From: Bacilli bacterium
GTDB taxonomy: Bacteria > Bacillota_I > Bacilli_A > ML615J-28 > CAG-698
DNA: 7,177 nt
NCBI GenBank assembly: GCA_023228385.1
Contig: JALOBF010000076.1
Location: 1 to 7,177 of the forward strand
Direction: 5' to 3'
Of this stretch, positions 1 through 5,355 are shown in pieces. A program made the position numbers and the translations under genes. The notes beneath the pieces are model-generated. The model did not search any database. It saw only the letters and a program-made list of their open reading frames with translations, and was not told the DNA's origin. Within the stretch, counting starts at the first letter, position 1, and the number at the start of each line of letters is the position of its first letter.

Positions 1-355
1 CTTCCCGGGTTTTCAGTTTGTCTTCCATCTGACGCATAGCTCCCCCGGAAAATGCTTTTAATCCGTATGCTTCAGCAAGTTTGGCCGCCTGTGAACACCA
101 GGGATCAACAAAACTGAGGATACCGACAATATTAAGCGGCAGTTGCTGGAGATAGGAAATCATCTCTTTAATGCGCTCTTCATCATAGAGATTGCAATAT
201 ATCATCATCTGGACGTCCGGAAATTCTCCCCTTTGATTAAACTGTTTGGCTTCGGCCGTGAAAAGACAAGTGACATATCCCAGGGCGGCGGCCGCTTTAA
301 TTGCTTCCCGGGAGGAACCGGATTTTTTGGTTCCTAAAAATATAATCGCGTCGAT
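1..355 (-). CDS. ATP-grasp protein, N-terminal part only
   Basis: This is the first 118 codons of a leftward gene that runs off the window. From the proposed start the protein reads MDAIIFLGTKKSGSSREA, with a glycine/serine-rich turn (residues 8-15), a Rossmann-like beta-alpha fold, SFVDPW at 81-86, and MEDKLKTRE at 110-118. It resembles the pre-ATP-grasp region of the Bacillus-type proteins that begin 'IIFIGTNKSGSSREAI' and are annotated as ATP-grasp or biotin-carboxylase-like ligases (recalled, not searched). The ATP-binding and catalytic domains lie outside the window. No ATG, GTG or TTG occurs in frame between the upstream TAA (ending ten codons before) and the Met codons at residues 50-51, which would delete the conserved N-terminus. 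ATC at 355-353 is preceded by AAGGAAAAGGAG at 8 bases and gives the expected length, so I take it as the start. Divergent from a YheC/D gene, which suggests shared function. The substrate is unknown. Confidence 0.8.
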   Translation of the reverse strand, partial: MDAIIFLGTKKSGSSREAIKAAAALGYVTCLFTAEAKQFNQRGEFPDVQMMIYCNLYDEERIKEMISYLQQLPLNIVGILSFVDPWCSQAAKLAEAYGLKAFSGGAMRQMEDKLKTRE

Positions 356-363
356 ATTAAAAA

Positions 364-375
364 CTCCTTTTCCTT
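364..375 (-). promoter_or_regulatory. Ribosome binding site that fixes an ATC start
   Basis: On the minus strand this reads AAGGAAAAGGAG, a near-ideal Shine-Dalgarno sequence. Its GGAG core ends 8 bases before the ATC at 355-353. The position argues that translation of the leftward ATP-grasp gene begins at that noncanonical codon and not at the later ATG codons. Confidence 0.7.
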
Positions 376-407
376 AATATATTTCCAGTATGCTAGAAAT
401 TAAGTTT

Positions 408-436
408 ATTATATAATATGAAAATATCCAATTTAA
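408..436 (-). promoter_or_regulatory. Putative promoter of the leftward ATP-grasp gene
   Basis: Read on the minus strand there is a perfect TATAAT (413-408), with TTAAAT (436-431, three of six matches to TTGACA) 17 bases upstream. Transcription would begin near 401, giving a leader of about 45 bases. The same segment also contains CATATTATA (420-412), which fits the sigma-K -10 pattern CATAnnnTA, but I see no matching -35, so the sigma factor is uncertain. The region is very AT-rich, which raises the chance of accidental matches. Confidence 0.4.
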
Positions 437-477
437 AGCAAGGCAATAAACCTAGAAAAATAAGAAAAAAAGCATAG

Positions 478-504
478 ACCAAAACGATTATTTTTCATAT
501 TTTA
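478..504 (+). promoter_or_regulatory. Possible mother-cell (sigma-K/sigma-E-like) promoter
   Basis: CATATTTTA at 496-504 fits the sigma-K -10 pattern CATAnnnTA, and ACC at 478-480 lies 15 bases upstream where the minimal 'AC' -35 is expected. Transcription would start near 511, right at the GAGGTG ribosome binding site (510-515), so the leader would be very short. That geometry is a weakness of the call. No good sigma-A promoter is visible: the TATAAT at 412-417 lacks a -35. Low-complexity AT-rich sequence makes a chance match possible. Confidence 0.3.
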
Positions 505-520
505 ATATAGAGGTGTAGCG

Positions 521-1543
521 ATGATAATAATCGGACTGCTTCATACGCGACTTGATCCGTGCCTAGTATCGAGAGCATATTTATATTCGGCCCTTGCCCG
601 CGCGGAAAACGCAAAACTATATTATTTTACTTCGCGCGATATTGACTTTTCCATAAAAACGATTAAAGGTAAATATTATCGGCGGGGCGCCTGGATTATG
701 AAAGAAAGCCGCTTTCCCGATGTTGTAATTAATGTCAGCGGACCGAATACGCCGAAACAACGGGCGATTTATAATCGCTTGAAAAGTATGGTCCCTTTTA
801 CCAGTCATAAGGTCGGTAATAAAATGATGGTTTATAACCGTTTAGTGAAAGCTAAAGCCTTTGCGCAGTATGTAATTCCCTATCGACCGGTAAAAAGTGT
901 AGACGATATATTGGCGTTTTTAGAAAAACATCAAAAGGTAATTGTGAAACCGAATGCGGAAAGCCACGGCAATTATATTTATTATATCGAAAAAACGGGT
1001 GATGAATATCGCTTTATCTATCGGAACCGCGAGTTTCAAAAAGAAGAAGATGCGGCAAAAGACTATATGACAATAATCATAAAGGACCGACCAATGCTAA
1101 TGCAAAAGTATATTAATTCGCGGCGTAAAACCGGCGAAGCCTATGACTTTCGCCTTCATGTTCAGAAAGACGGTTACGGCATTTGGCAGATTACGGCGAT
1201 ACTGCCCCGGGTTGCCCATGACGCTCGGATTATTACCAATCTCAGTCAAGGCGCTTTTCTCAGTATATTTGATTGCTTTATCGAAAGTGAATTTCCGGAG
1301 CGTTATCGCAGTATGAAGTTTAAAATCGAAGGTTTTGCCCTGCTCTTGGCCCGTCATATGGAAACCATCTATAATTGTGAGTTTGATGAATTGGGCATTG
1401 ATATCGGTATTGATGAATCCGGGAAGATTTGGATATATGAAGTTAATTGGCGCCCCGGTCATGTTTACATTGAAGCAAAAGCCGCCCGTAATGCGATTAA
1501 TTATGCGATATATCTTGCGAAAAAGAAAATGAGAGAGGATTAA
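521..1543 (+). CDS. YheC/YheD-type ATP-grasp protein
   Basis: A 340-residue protein of the YheC/YheD family, ATP-grasp enzymes annotated as endospore coat-associated in Bacillus; their reaction has not been established as far as I know. Visible ATP-grasp features are VIVKPN with a following SHGNYI loop (residues 140-153, nucleotide-binding lysine and glycine loop), QKYI (195-198), DFRLHVQKDGYGIWQITAI (209-227), the hallmark R-V-x(7)-TN-L-x-x-G stretch (230-244), ELGIDIGID (290-298) and EVNWRPG (307-313), whose E and N are the usual metal ligands. Residues 1-100 form the family-specific N-terminal region. The catalytic core looks intact. Start ATG has GAGGTG 5 bases upstream. It overlaps the following Mur ligase by one base (TAATG), so the two are almost certainly co-translated. 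The likely chemistry is ATP-dependent carboxylate-amine ligation, and the substrate is unknown. Confidence 0.9.
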   Translation: MIIIGLLHTRLDPCLVSRAYLYSALARAENAKLYYFTSRDIDFSIKTIKGKYYRRGAWIMKESRFPDVVINVSGPNTPKQRAIYNRLKSMVPFTSHKVGNKMMVYNRLVKAKAFAQYVIPYRPVKSVDDILAFLEKHQKVIVKPNAESHGNYIYYIEKTGDEYRFIYRNREFQKEEDAAKDYMTIIIKDRPMLMQKYINSRRKTGEAYDFRLHVQKDGYGIWQITAILPRVAHDARIITNLSQGAFLSIFDCFIESEFPERYRSMKFKIEGFALLLARHMETIYNCEFDELGIDIGIDESGKIWIYEVNWRPGHVYIEAKAARNAINYAIYLAKKKMRED

Positions 1544-2919
1544 TGAAACCTTTAAGTTTAAAAGAAATAACAGATGTCCTGGGAATCAAAGATTTTGTCG
1601 GTGACAATGTTATTATTACTAATGTTGCCAATGATATTAAAAACATCAGCGAAAATTCGGTTACGTTTCACTTAAATAAAGATGTAGCCATTAATGTAAA
1701 AGCCTTTAATCAATACAAACATTGTTATCTGGTTACCGATCAGCCGCCTTTAAAAGCGGAAAATATCAAACGAAGTCATGTTATTATGGTTAATAATGTG
1801 GGCTCGGCTTATCGTGAGTTTATTAAGTATTACCGGAGTTTATTTAAGATTCCGGCCATCGCCGTTACCGGAACCTGCGGCAAAACCTCGACCAAAGAAA
1901 TGATCAGTCAGATTCTACAAAAACAATATCGGGTTGTATCAACCTTCCAAAGTAAAAACGCCCTGCGCCATTATCATAAATATCTAATGCAACTCGACGA
2001 TACGTATCAATATGCCGTTTTCGAAACCGCCCTTACTCATCCCGGTCATATTATCGCCGGCTGTGAATTTGTAAAACCGCAAATCGGTATAATCACAAAA
2101 ATCGGCATTGACCATCTGAATCATTGTCGGAATTTAAACTTGTACACGAAAACAAAAGGAGAAATGCTGACGGCTTTGGGCGATACCGGAACTTTAATTA
2201 TCAATAACGATTGTGAGAATATTAATAAAATTGATTTATCTTATTTTTCCGGGAAAATCATAACTTTCGGCATCGATAACAGTTCAGACTATCAAGCTAA
2301 AAATATCAAATATTATACCCGCGGTATGCGTTTTACTTTGGTTTGTGCCGCGGTTGAATATCGGGTCCATGTTCCGGCCTTCGGCCGGCATAATGTTTAT
2401 AACGCTTTGGCGGCCTTGGCGGCAATTCATCAACTCGGTTTATCCCCGGAGTGGGCCATCGAAACCCTAAAAGACTATCAACCGATTCCGGCTCATACCG
2501 AGCTTCTCGCCGGCTTAAACAATAGTATATTGATTGATGATACATGGAGTTCAAATCCGACATCGCTCGATGCGGCGTTGGAGGTCTTAAGTAAATTGGG
2601 CAAAAATAAAAGAAAAATCGTGGTAATTGGCCGCATATCTTATTTAGGAAAACGTACCGATTTTTATTATCGAAAGGTAGCGGCCGCCCTGGCGGCTTCC
2701 GGTGTCGACTATTTATTTACCAAAGGGAAATCTGCTGCAAAAATCGGTGTCTATGCCGCCGCCAACGGTATAAGTAAAGAAAAGATTGTATTCTGCAATA
2801 ACAATAAAGAGTTAAAAGAAAAAATAATGAGTATGCTTAATGATAATACTATAGTATTATTTAAAGTATCGATGCTTGATAAGAGTTTTAAATCGGTTAT
2901 TCAAGAATTACAAAAATAA
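1543..2919 (+). CDS. MurF-like Mur ligase family protein, diverged substrate site
   Basis: A 458-residue protein with the three-domain layout of Mur ligases. The central ATPase has P-loop GTCGKTST (110-117), a metal-ligand glutamate in VFETALTHPG (159-168), ITKIGIDHLNH (184-194) and KTKGEM (203-208), where Mur ligases have a carbamylated lysine. GRHNVYNALAA (281-291) links to the C-terminal domain, which has IDDTWSSNP (331-339) in place of the MurF hallmark DDxYNANP. VLFKVSMLD (438-446) stands where MurF has VLVKGSR. The N-terminal domain (about 1-100) lacks the DSR and DGH motifs that bind UDP-MurNAc, and the usual GRxE before the DD motif reads AHTELL. I therefore infer ATP-dependent amide ligation on a substrate other than UDP-MurNAc-tripeptide; it is probably not the cell-wall MurF. 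The start is ATG, overlapping the previous TAA, with GAGAGG at 1531-1537. Its partner is the YheC/D protein. Confidence 0.88.
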   Translation: MKPLSLKEITDVLGIKDFVGDNVIITNVANDIKNISENSVTFHLNKDVAINVKAFNQYKHCYLVTDQPPLKAENIKRSHVIMVNNVGSAYREFIKYYRSLFKIPAIAVTGTCGKTSTKEMISQILQKQYRVVSTFQSKNALRHYHKYLMQLDDTYQYAVFETALTHPGHIIAGCEFVKPQIGIITKIGIDHLNHCRNLNLYTKTKGEMLTALGDTGTLIINNDCENINKIDLSYFSGKIITFGIDNSSDYQAKNIKYYTRGMRFTLVCAAVEYRVHVPAFGRHNVYNALAALAAIHQLGLSPEWAIETLKDYQPIPAHTELLAGLNNSILIDDTWSSNPTSLDAALEVLSKLGKNKRKIVVIGRISYLGKRTDFYYRKVAAALAASGVDYLFTKGKSAAKIGVYAAANGISKEKIVFCNNNKELKEKIMSMLNDNTIVLFKVSMLDKSFKSVIQELQK

Positions 2920-2948
2920 GTCACCCGCATTATGCGAGTGGCTTTTTT
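2920..2948 (+). terminator. Intrinsic terminator, probably bidirectional
   Basis: Directly after the Mur ligase TAA, a stem pairs GTCACCCGC with GCGAGTGGC (one C/A mismatch, one T/G wobble) around an ATTAT loop, followed by six T (2943-2948). On the minus strand the same hairpin is followed by TTATTTTTG, so it could also end the leftward transcript of the small gene at 2955-3077. Confidence 0.85.
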
Positions 2949-2954
2949 CGTAAA

Positions 2955-3077
2955 CTACTTGTCGTCATCATCATCATCGCCTGCAAATTCATCGACATCA
3001 CAACAAACAACATTTGAAATTCCAAAATCATAGCCAATAATTACTAGTAAAATGTAAAGCGCAATAGCAATTCGCAT
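2955..3077 (-). CDS. Possible small membrane or secreted peptide, acidic tail
   Basis: A 40-codon frame not recognised as any family. The N-terminus MRIAIALYILLVIIGYDFG carries one basic residue and then about 14 hydrophobic residues, like a membrane anchor or short signal peptide. It is followed by a Cys-Cys pair (25-26) and DVDEFAG, then six consecutive Asp and a final Lys. The six Asp codons (2978-2961) form a near-perfect GAT/GAC triplet repeat. Support for coding: ATG with AGGGG about 10 bases upstream, TATAAT at 3113-3108, a sensible hydrophobic-to-acidic layout, TAG stop, and a terminator immediately beyond. An in-frame TTG just before the ATG is an alternative start. It converges on the Mur ligase gene. 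Function unknown. It could be a small spore-type protein, but no homologue is known to me and the frame is short enough to arise by chance. Confidence 0.45.
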   Translation of the reverse strand: MRIAIALYILLVIIGYDFGISNVVCCDVDEFAGDDDDDDK

Positions 3078-3107
3078 CAACAATCATCCCCTGTTTATCT
3101 TCAATAT

Positions 3108-3113
3108 ATTATA
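3108..3113 (-). promoter_or_regulatory. Candidate -10 box for the small minus-strand gene
   Basis: A perfect TATAAT on the minus strand lies about 30 bases upstream of the ATG at 3077. I see no convincing -35 at 16-18 bases, so this is only a partial promoter match in AT-rich DNA. Confidence 0.3.
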
Positions 3114-3168
3114 CTCGCCTATATAGTTCGTTGTTTGTATTATTGCCCTAATTTTTTTGGTCTTTTGC

Positions 3169-3202
3169 CCTGTTACGTTATTTAATAACAGGTATTTTTT
3201 TT
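3169..3202 (+). terminator. Orphan terminator-like hairpin upstream of rdgB
   Basis: CCTGTTA (3169-3175) pairs perfectly with TAACAGG (3186-3192), followed by TA and eight T (3195-3202). An alternative inner stem GTTATT/AATAAC can form within the loop. This has the form of a rightward intrinsic terminator, but no gene is visible upstream of it on this strand after the terminator at 2920-2948. It may stop read-through, end an unseen small RNA, or be a leader element. Confidence 0.5.
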
Positions 3203-3222
3203 GATAATTACCTTGCTTTTTT

Positions 3223-3251
3223 TTGTTTTCTGTATTAATATATATTGTAAT
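3223..3251 (+). promoter_or_regulatory. Putative sigma-A promoter of rdgB
   Basis: TTGTTT (3223-3228) and TGTAAT (3246-3251) are separated by 17 bases. Transcription would begin near 3258, leaving a short leader with AAAGGA (3264-3269) before the ATG at 3275. It lies downstream of the orphan hairpin, so the hairpin would not be part of this transcript. Confidence 0.5.
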
Positions 3252-3274
3252 GTTTATACATACAAAGGAATAAT

Positions 3275-3856
3275 ATGAAACTCTTATTTGCATCACATAA
3301 TCAAGGAAAAATCGAAGAAGTAAAAAGCATCCTGACTGATATCGATATTGTTACACCTCCGGATTTGGAGGACGATACCGAGGTTGAGGAAACGGGTTCG
3401 ACCCTCCAACAAAATGCTTTCCTAAAAGCTAATCATTATTATCGGAGTCATAAAATGGCGACCTTTGCTGATGATACCGGTTTGATTGTACCGGTTTTAA
3501 AGGGAGCACCCGGAGTGCGTTCTGCCCGTTTTGCCGGTGAGAATGCGACTTATGAAGATAATAATCGATTACTATTATCGAAAATGGCAAATTTTAAAGA
3601 AGAAGAGCGGTTTGCTTATTTTCTTACCGTTATTTGTTATATTACACAATCCGGAAATGTTCATTATTTTCGGGGCGAGTTACACGGAATAATCGATACC
3701 GAAATACGCGGCGATAACGGCTTCGGTTATGACCCGCTGTTTCGCGTTCGCGGGATGGACAAGACTTTAGGGGAACTGCCGCCGGCTTTTAAAAATACCA
3801 TCTCCCATCGCTATCAGGCATTAGCTAAATTTTATGATTTCTTAAAAGGAGGGTAA
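3275..3856 (+). CDS. rdgB: XTP/dITP diphosphatase (RdgB/HAM1 family)
   Basis: A 193-residue enzyme, full family length, that hydrolyses inosine, xanthosine and related noncanonical (deoxy)nucleoside triphosphates to monophosphate and pyrophosphate in the cytoplasm, keeping them out of DNA and RNA. Diagnostic motifs are all present in order: SHNQGKIEE (7-15, phosphate-binding), FADDTGL (64-70, catalytic metal-binding Asp), GAPGVRSARFAG (78-89), GDNGFGYDPLF (146-156) and NTISHRYQAL (174-183, base specificity). The family's ELTxxEKN stretch reads ELPPAFKN here, a mild variation. Start ATG with AAGGA 5 bases upstream. The next gene follows after 2 bases, so the two form an operon, though no functional link between them is known to me. 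Confidence 0.96.
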   Translation: MKLLFASHNQGKIEEVKSILTDIDIVTPPDLEDDTEVEETGSTLQQNAFLKANHYYRSHKMATFADDTGLIVPVLKGAPGVRSARFAGENATYEDNNRLLLSKMANFKEEERFAYFLTVICYITQSGNVHYFRGELHGIIDTEIRGDNGFGYDPLFRVRGMDKTLGELPPAFKNTISHRYQALAKFYDFLKGG

Positions 3857-3858
3857 CC

Positions 3859-4734
3859 GTGGAAAATATTATTGCGGAAAATGTTAAAAAAATATTAAAC
3901 ACTCAAGCGGTTTGCGTTAAAACGCGCCTTTTGGGCGGGATGAGTAATTATACATATGTGGTGGCGGCGGCCGGGGCCTTATATACTTTTCGGCTTCCCG
4001 GGGAGTATGCCGAATACTTTGTCGATCGCAATTTGGAAAAAGCCAATATCGCCCTGATGGAGCAACTGGGCATCACCAATAAAACCGTCTATTTAAACGT
4101 TAATGACGGTAAAAAACTCGCTCATTATGTTGAAGGACATCCCCTATCGACTTTTCAAAGTGCGGATTATCCATACCATTTGGTGGCAGAAATTCTGAAA
4201 GTTATCCACAATTCCGAACTCCGCTCCAAAGAAGATTATCTTCCCTTTACGCGTTTAAGCCGGTATGAAGGTTATATTAAAGATTTGGGTTATGTTCATC
4301 CCGACGCTTATTTGACTTTACGCCAACGGCTTTTTGCCTATCGTCCTTATTTAGAATCCCAGCCTAAAACCTTAACCCACGGCGACAGTCAACCGTCCAA
4401 TTTTGTTTACAATAACGAACAACTCGTCGTGGTTGATTTTGAGTTTTGCGGAAACAATGATCCCTTATACGATATTGCCTGCTTTGCCAATAAAGAATAT
4501 CAGGAAGGCTTAAACTTATTATATGCTTATTTTGAAAAACCGACAATCGACGAACAAAAAAGATTTCACTTATGGCGGGCTTTTCAATGCATGCAATGGT
4601 ACAATGTCGCCGTATTTAAAGATTTAAAAGGAATGAGCAAAACCCTGAAAATAGATTTCAATCGGGTGGCGGCCCATTATCTTGATTTAATCAAGTTTTA
4701 CTTAGAAAAAACCACATTATTAGCAGAAAAATAA
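3859..4734 (+). CDS. Choline kinase/aminoglycoside phosphotransferase-like kinase
   Basis: A 291-residue protein-kinase-like phosphotransferase (APH/choline kinase superfamily). GGMSNYTY (26-33) is the nucleotide-binding loop typical of LicA and choline/ethanolamine kinases, RLPG (45-48) carries the strand usually before the phosphate-anchoring residue, HGDSQPSN (174-181) is the catalytic loop with Asp176 and Asn181, and VDFE (192-195) carries the metal-binding Asp, followed by GNNDPLYDIACFAN. The catalytic set is complete. Closest match in memory is bacterial choline kinase (LicA/CKI-like), which phosphorylates choline taken up for decoration of teichoic acid or glycolipid, but thiamine or other small-alcohol kinases share the same motifs and no transporter or cytidylyltransferase is nearby to decide. 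It begins at GTG with AGGAGGG 5 bases upstream, 2 bases after rdgB. No clear hairpin terminator follows before the rpsU promoter. Confidence 0.85.
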   Translation: MENIIAENVKKILNTQAVCVKTRLLGGMSNYTYVVAAAGALYTFRLPGEYAEYFVDRNLEKANIALMEQLGITNKTVYLNVNDGKKLAHYVEGHPLSTFQSADYPYHLVAEILKVIHNSELRSKEDYLPFTRLSRYEGYIKDLGYVHPDAYLTLRQRLFAYRPYLESQPKTLTHGDSQPSNFVYNNEQLVVVDFEFCGNNDPLYDIACFANKEYQEGLNLLYAYFEKPTIDEQKRFHLWRAFQCMQWYNVAVFKDLKGMSKTLKIDFNRVAAHYLDLIKFYLEKTTLLAEK

Positions 4735-4773
4735 ATTATTTTCTGAAAAAATGTAATAAATTTAGCTTGTCTC

Positions 4774-4802
4774 TTTACATCTGATGAAAATTATGCTATA
4801 AT
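4774..4802 (+). promoter_or_regulatory. Strong sigma-A promoter of rpsU
   Basis: TTTACA (4774-4779) and perfect TATAAT (4797-4802) are exactly 17 bases apart, with TG one base upstream of the -10 (extended -10, TGC). Transcription would start near 4809, giving a leader of about 33 bases. Strength is as expected for a ribosomal protein gene. Confidence 0.85.
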
Positions 4803-4841
4803 ATATATCAGAAATTTAAGTGTGGAAGGAGGGACGAAGCA

Positions 4842-5027
4842 GTGGCCAAGACCATAGTTCGCGAAAACGAAACAATTGAAGAGGCTTTAAAACGTTTTAA
4901 ACGTGACGTCTCAAGAAACGGCGTCCTTGCTGAAGCACGCAAGAGAGAGCATTATCTAAAGCCGAGCGATATTAAGAAAATGAAAAAACGCGCTGCCCGC
5001 AAGCACGCTTATCGTCGTTCTCGTTAA
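4842..5027 (+). CDS. rpsU: 30S ribosomal protein S21
   Basis: A 61-residue, strongly basic protein of the small ribosomal subunit (family about 57-70 residues). It reads AKTIVRENETIEEALKRFKR, then the RNA-binding helix region with SRNGVLAEARKREHY (24-38), and ends in KKRAARKHAYRRSR. Translation starts at GTG, with AAGGAGG 9 bases upstream; the encoded start MAKTIVREN fits the family, so no upstream start is needed. It has its own promoter and terminator, so it is mainly a single-gene transcript. In B. subtilis rpsU is followed by yqeY, yqfA and yqfB before yqfC; here those three are absent. Confidence 0.97.
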   Translation: MAKTIVRENETIEEALKRFKRDVSRNGVLAEARKREHYLKPSDIKKMKKRAARKHAYRRSR

Positions 5028-5057
5028 ATCGGCGGCGGCTTAACGCAATATTAACCT

Positions 5058-5087
5058 AAAAAACGGATCAAAGTATCCGTTTTTTTT
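5058..5087 (+). terminator. Intrinsic terminator of rpsU
   Basis: ACGGAT (5063-5068) pairs with ATCCGT (5075-5080) around CAAAGT. The stem is extended by the preceding A-run pairing with the following T-run (5080-5087). Because of the A-run the hairpin could act leftward too, but no leftward gene is nearby. Confidence 0.9.
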
Positions 5088-5120
5088 ATGGCTACTTAAT
5101 TATTATTTGTGTCTTTGGTT

Positions 5121-5128
5121 CATATAAT
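5121..5128 (+). promoter_or_regulatory. Possible sigma-E-like -10 box of yqfCD
   Basis: CATATAAT differs at one fixed position from the sigma-E -10 consensus CATACAnT, and also contains TATAAT. The sequence 14 bases upstream (TTATTAT) is only a partial match to the sigma-E -35. yqfC and yqfD belong to the mother-cell sigma-E regulon in B. subtilis. The start of transcription would fall near 5135, overlapping the GAGGG ribosome binding site (5134-5138), which weakens the call. Confidence 0.35.
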
Positions 5129-5144
5129 AAGACGAGGGATATAC

Positions 5145-5351
5145 ATGAAAAAAGACTTAAAGGTAAAACTTTCGATTTATAACGACGAGCGGATTGTAAT
5201 TGAAAATTACCGGCAATTAATCGACCTAAATGAAGATATAATTAAAGTCGATATTTATACGATTGTCGGTCAATTTCTTAAACTGAAAAGAATGGACAGT
5301 TATATGATAGAAGTTGTCGGCACCGTCGGCCAGATCATTATCGCGGATTAA
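5145..5351 (+). CDS. yqfC: Sporulation protein YqfC (YabP/YqfC family)
   Basis: A 68-residue protein of the YabP/YqfC family, a little shorter than B. subtilis YqfC (about 93 residues). The beta-strand-rich family pattern is visible: an early RIVIENYRQLIDLNEDIIKV (16-35), equal to the usual 'l.i.gv..v..f.e..I.l', then VGQFLKLKRMD (41-51) and VGTVGQIIIAD (58-68), equal to 'G.l.i.G.l..L.le.g.v.I.G.I..i'. In Bacillus it is made under sigma-E in the mother cell; its biochemical role is unknown. I chose ATG 5145, preceded by GAGGG at 6 bases. An in-frame GTG at 5109 would add 12 residues but has no ribosome binding site and would overlap the candidate promoter. Four bases separate it from yqfD, supporting joint function. 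Confidence 0.82.
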   Translation: MKKDLKVKLSIYNDERIVIENYRQLIDLNEDIIKVDIYTIVGQFLKLKRMDSYMIEVVGTVGQIIIAD

Positions 5352-5355
5352 CCCG

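Noticed and set aside
143..337. Rightward 64-codon frame within the first 360 bases
   Set aside because: It lies opposite the leftward ATP-grasp gene, whose frame has clear family motifs; the rightward product has no recognisable features.
412..417. Rightward TATAAT as the YheC/D promoter
   Set aside because: No acceptable -35 lies 16-18 bases upstream (the position reads TATGCT), and the box would leave a leader near 100 bases with no visible structure.
1097..1462. Leftward 121-codon frame inside the YheC/D gene
   Set aside because: It is antisense to the catalytic core of a strongly recognisable protein and has no sensible domain or ribosome binding site.
2961..2978. Short tandem TCA/ATC repeat as a CRISPR or regulatory repeat
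   Set aside because: The units are only 3 bases and coincide exactly with Asp codons of the small frame on the minus strand.
3084..3296. Leftward 70-codon frame over the gap before rdgB
   Set aside because: The product is low-complexity (Lys/Asn/Ile-rich), starts within rdgB, and covers the rdgB promoter and the orphan hairpin; it looks like AT-rich noise.
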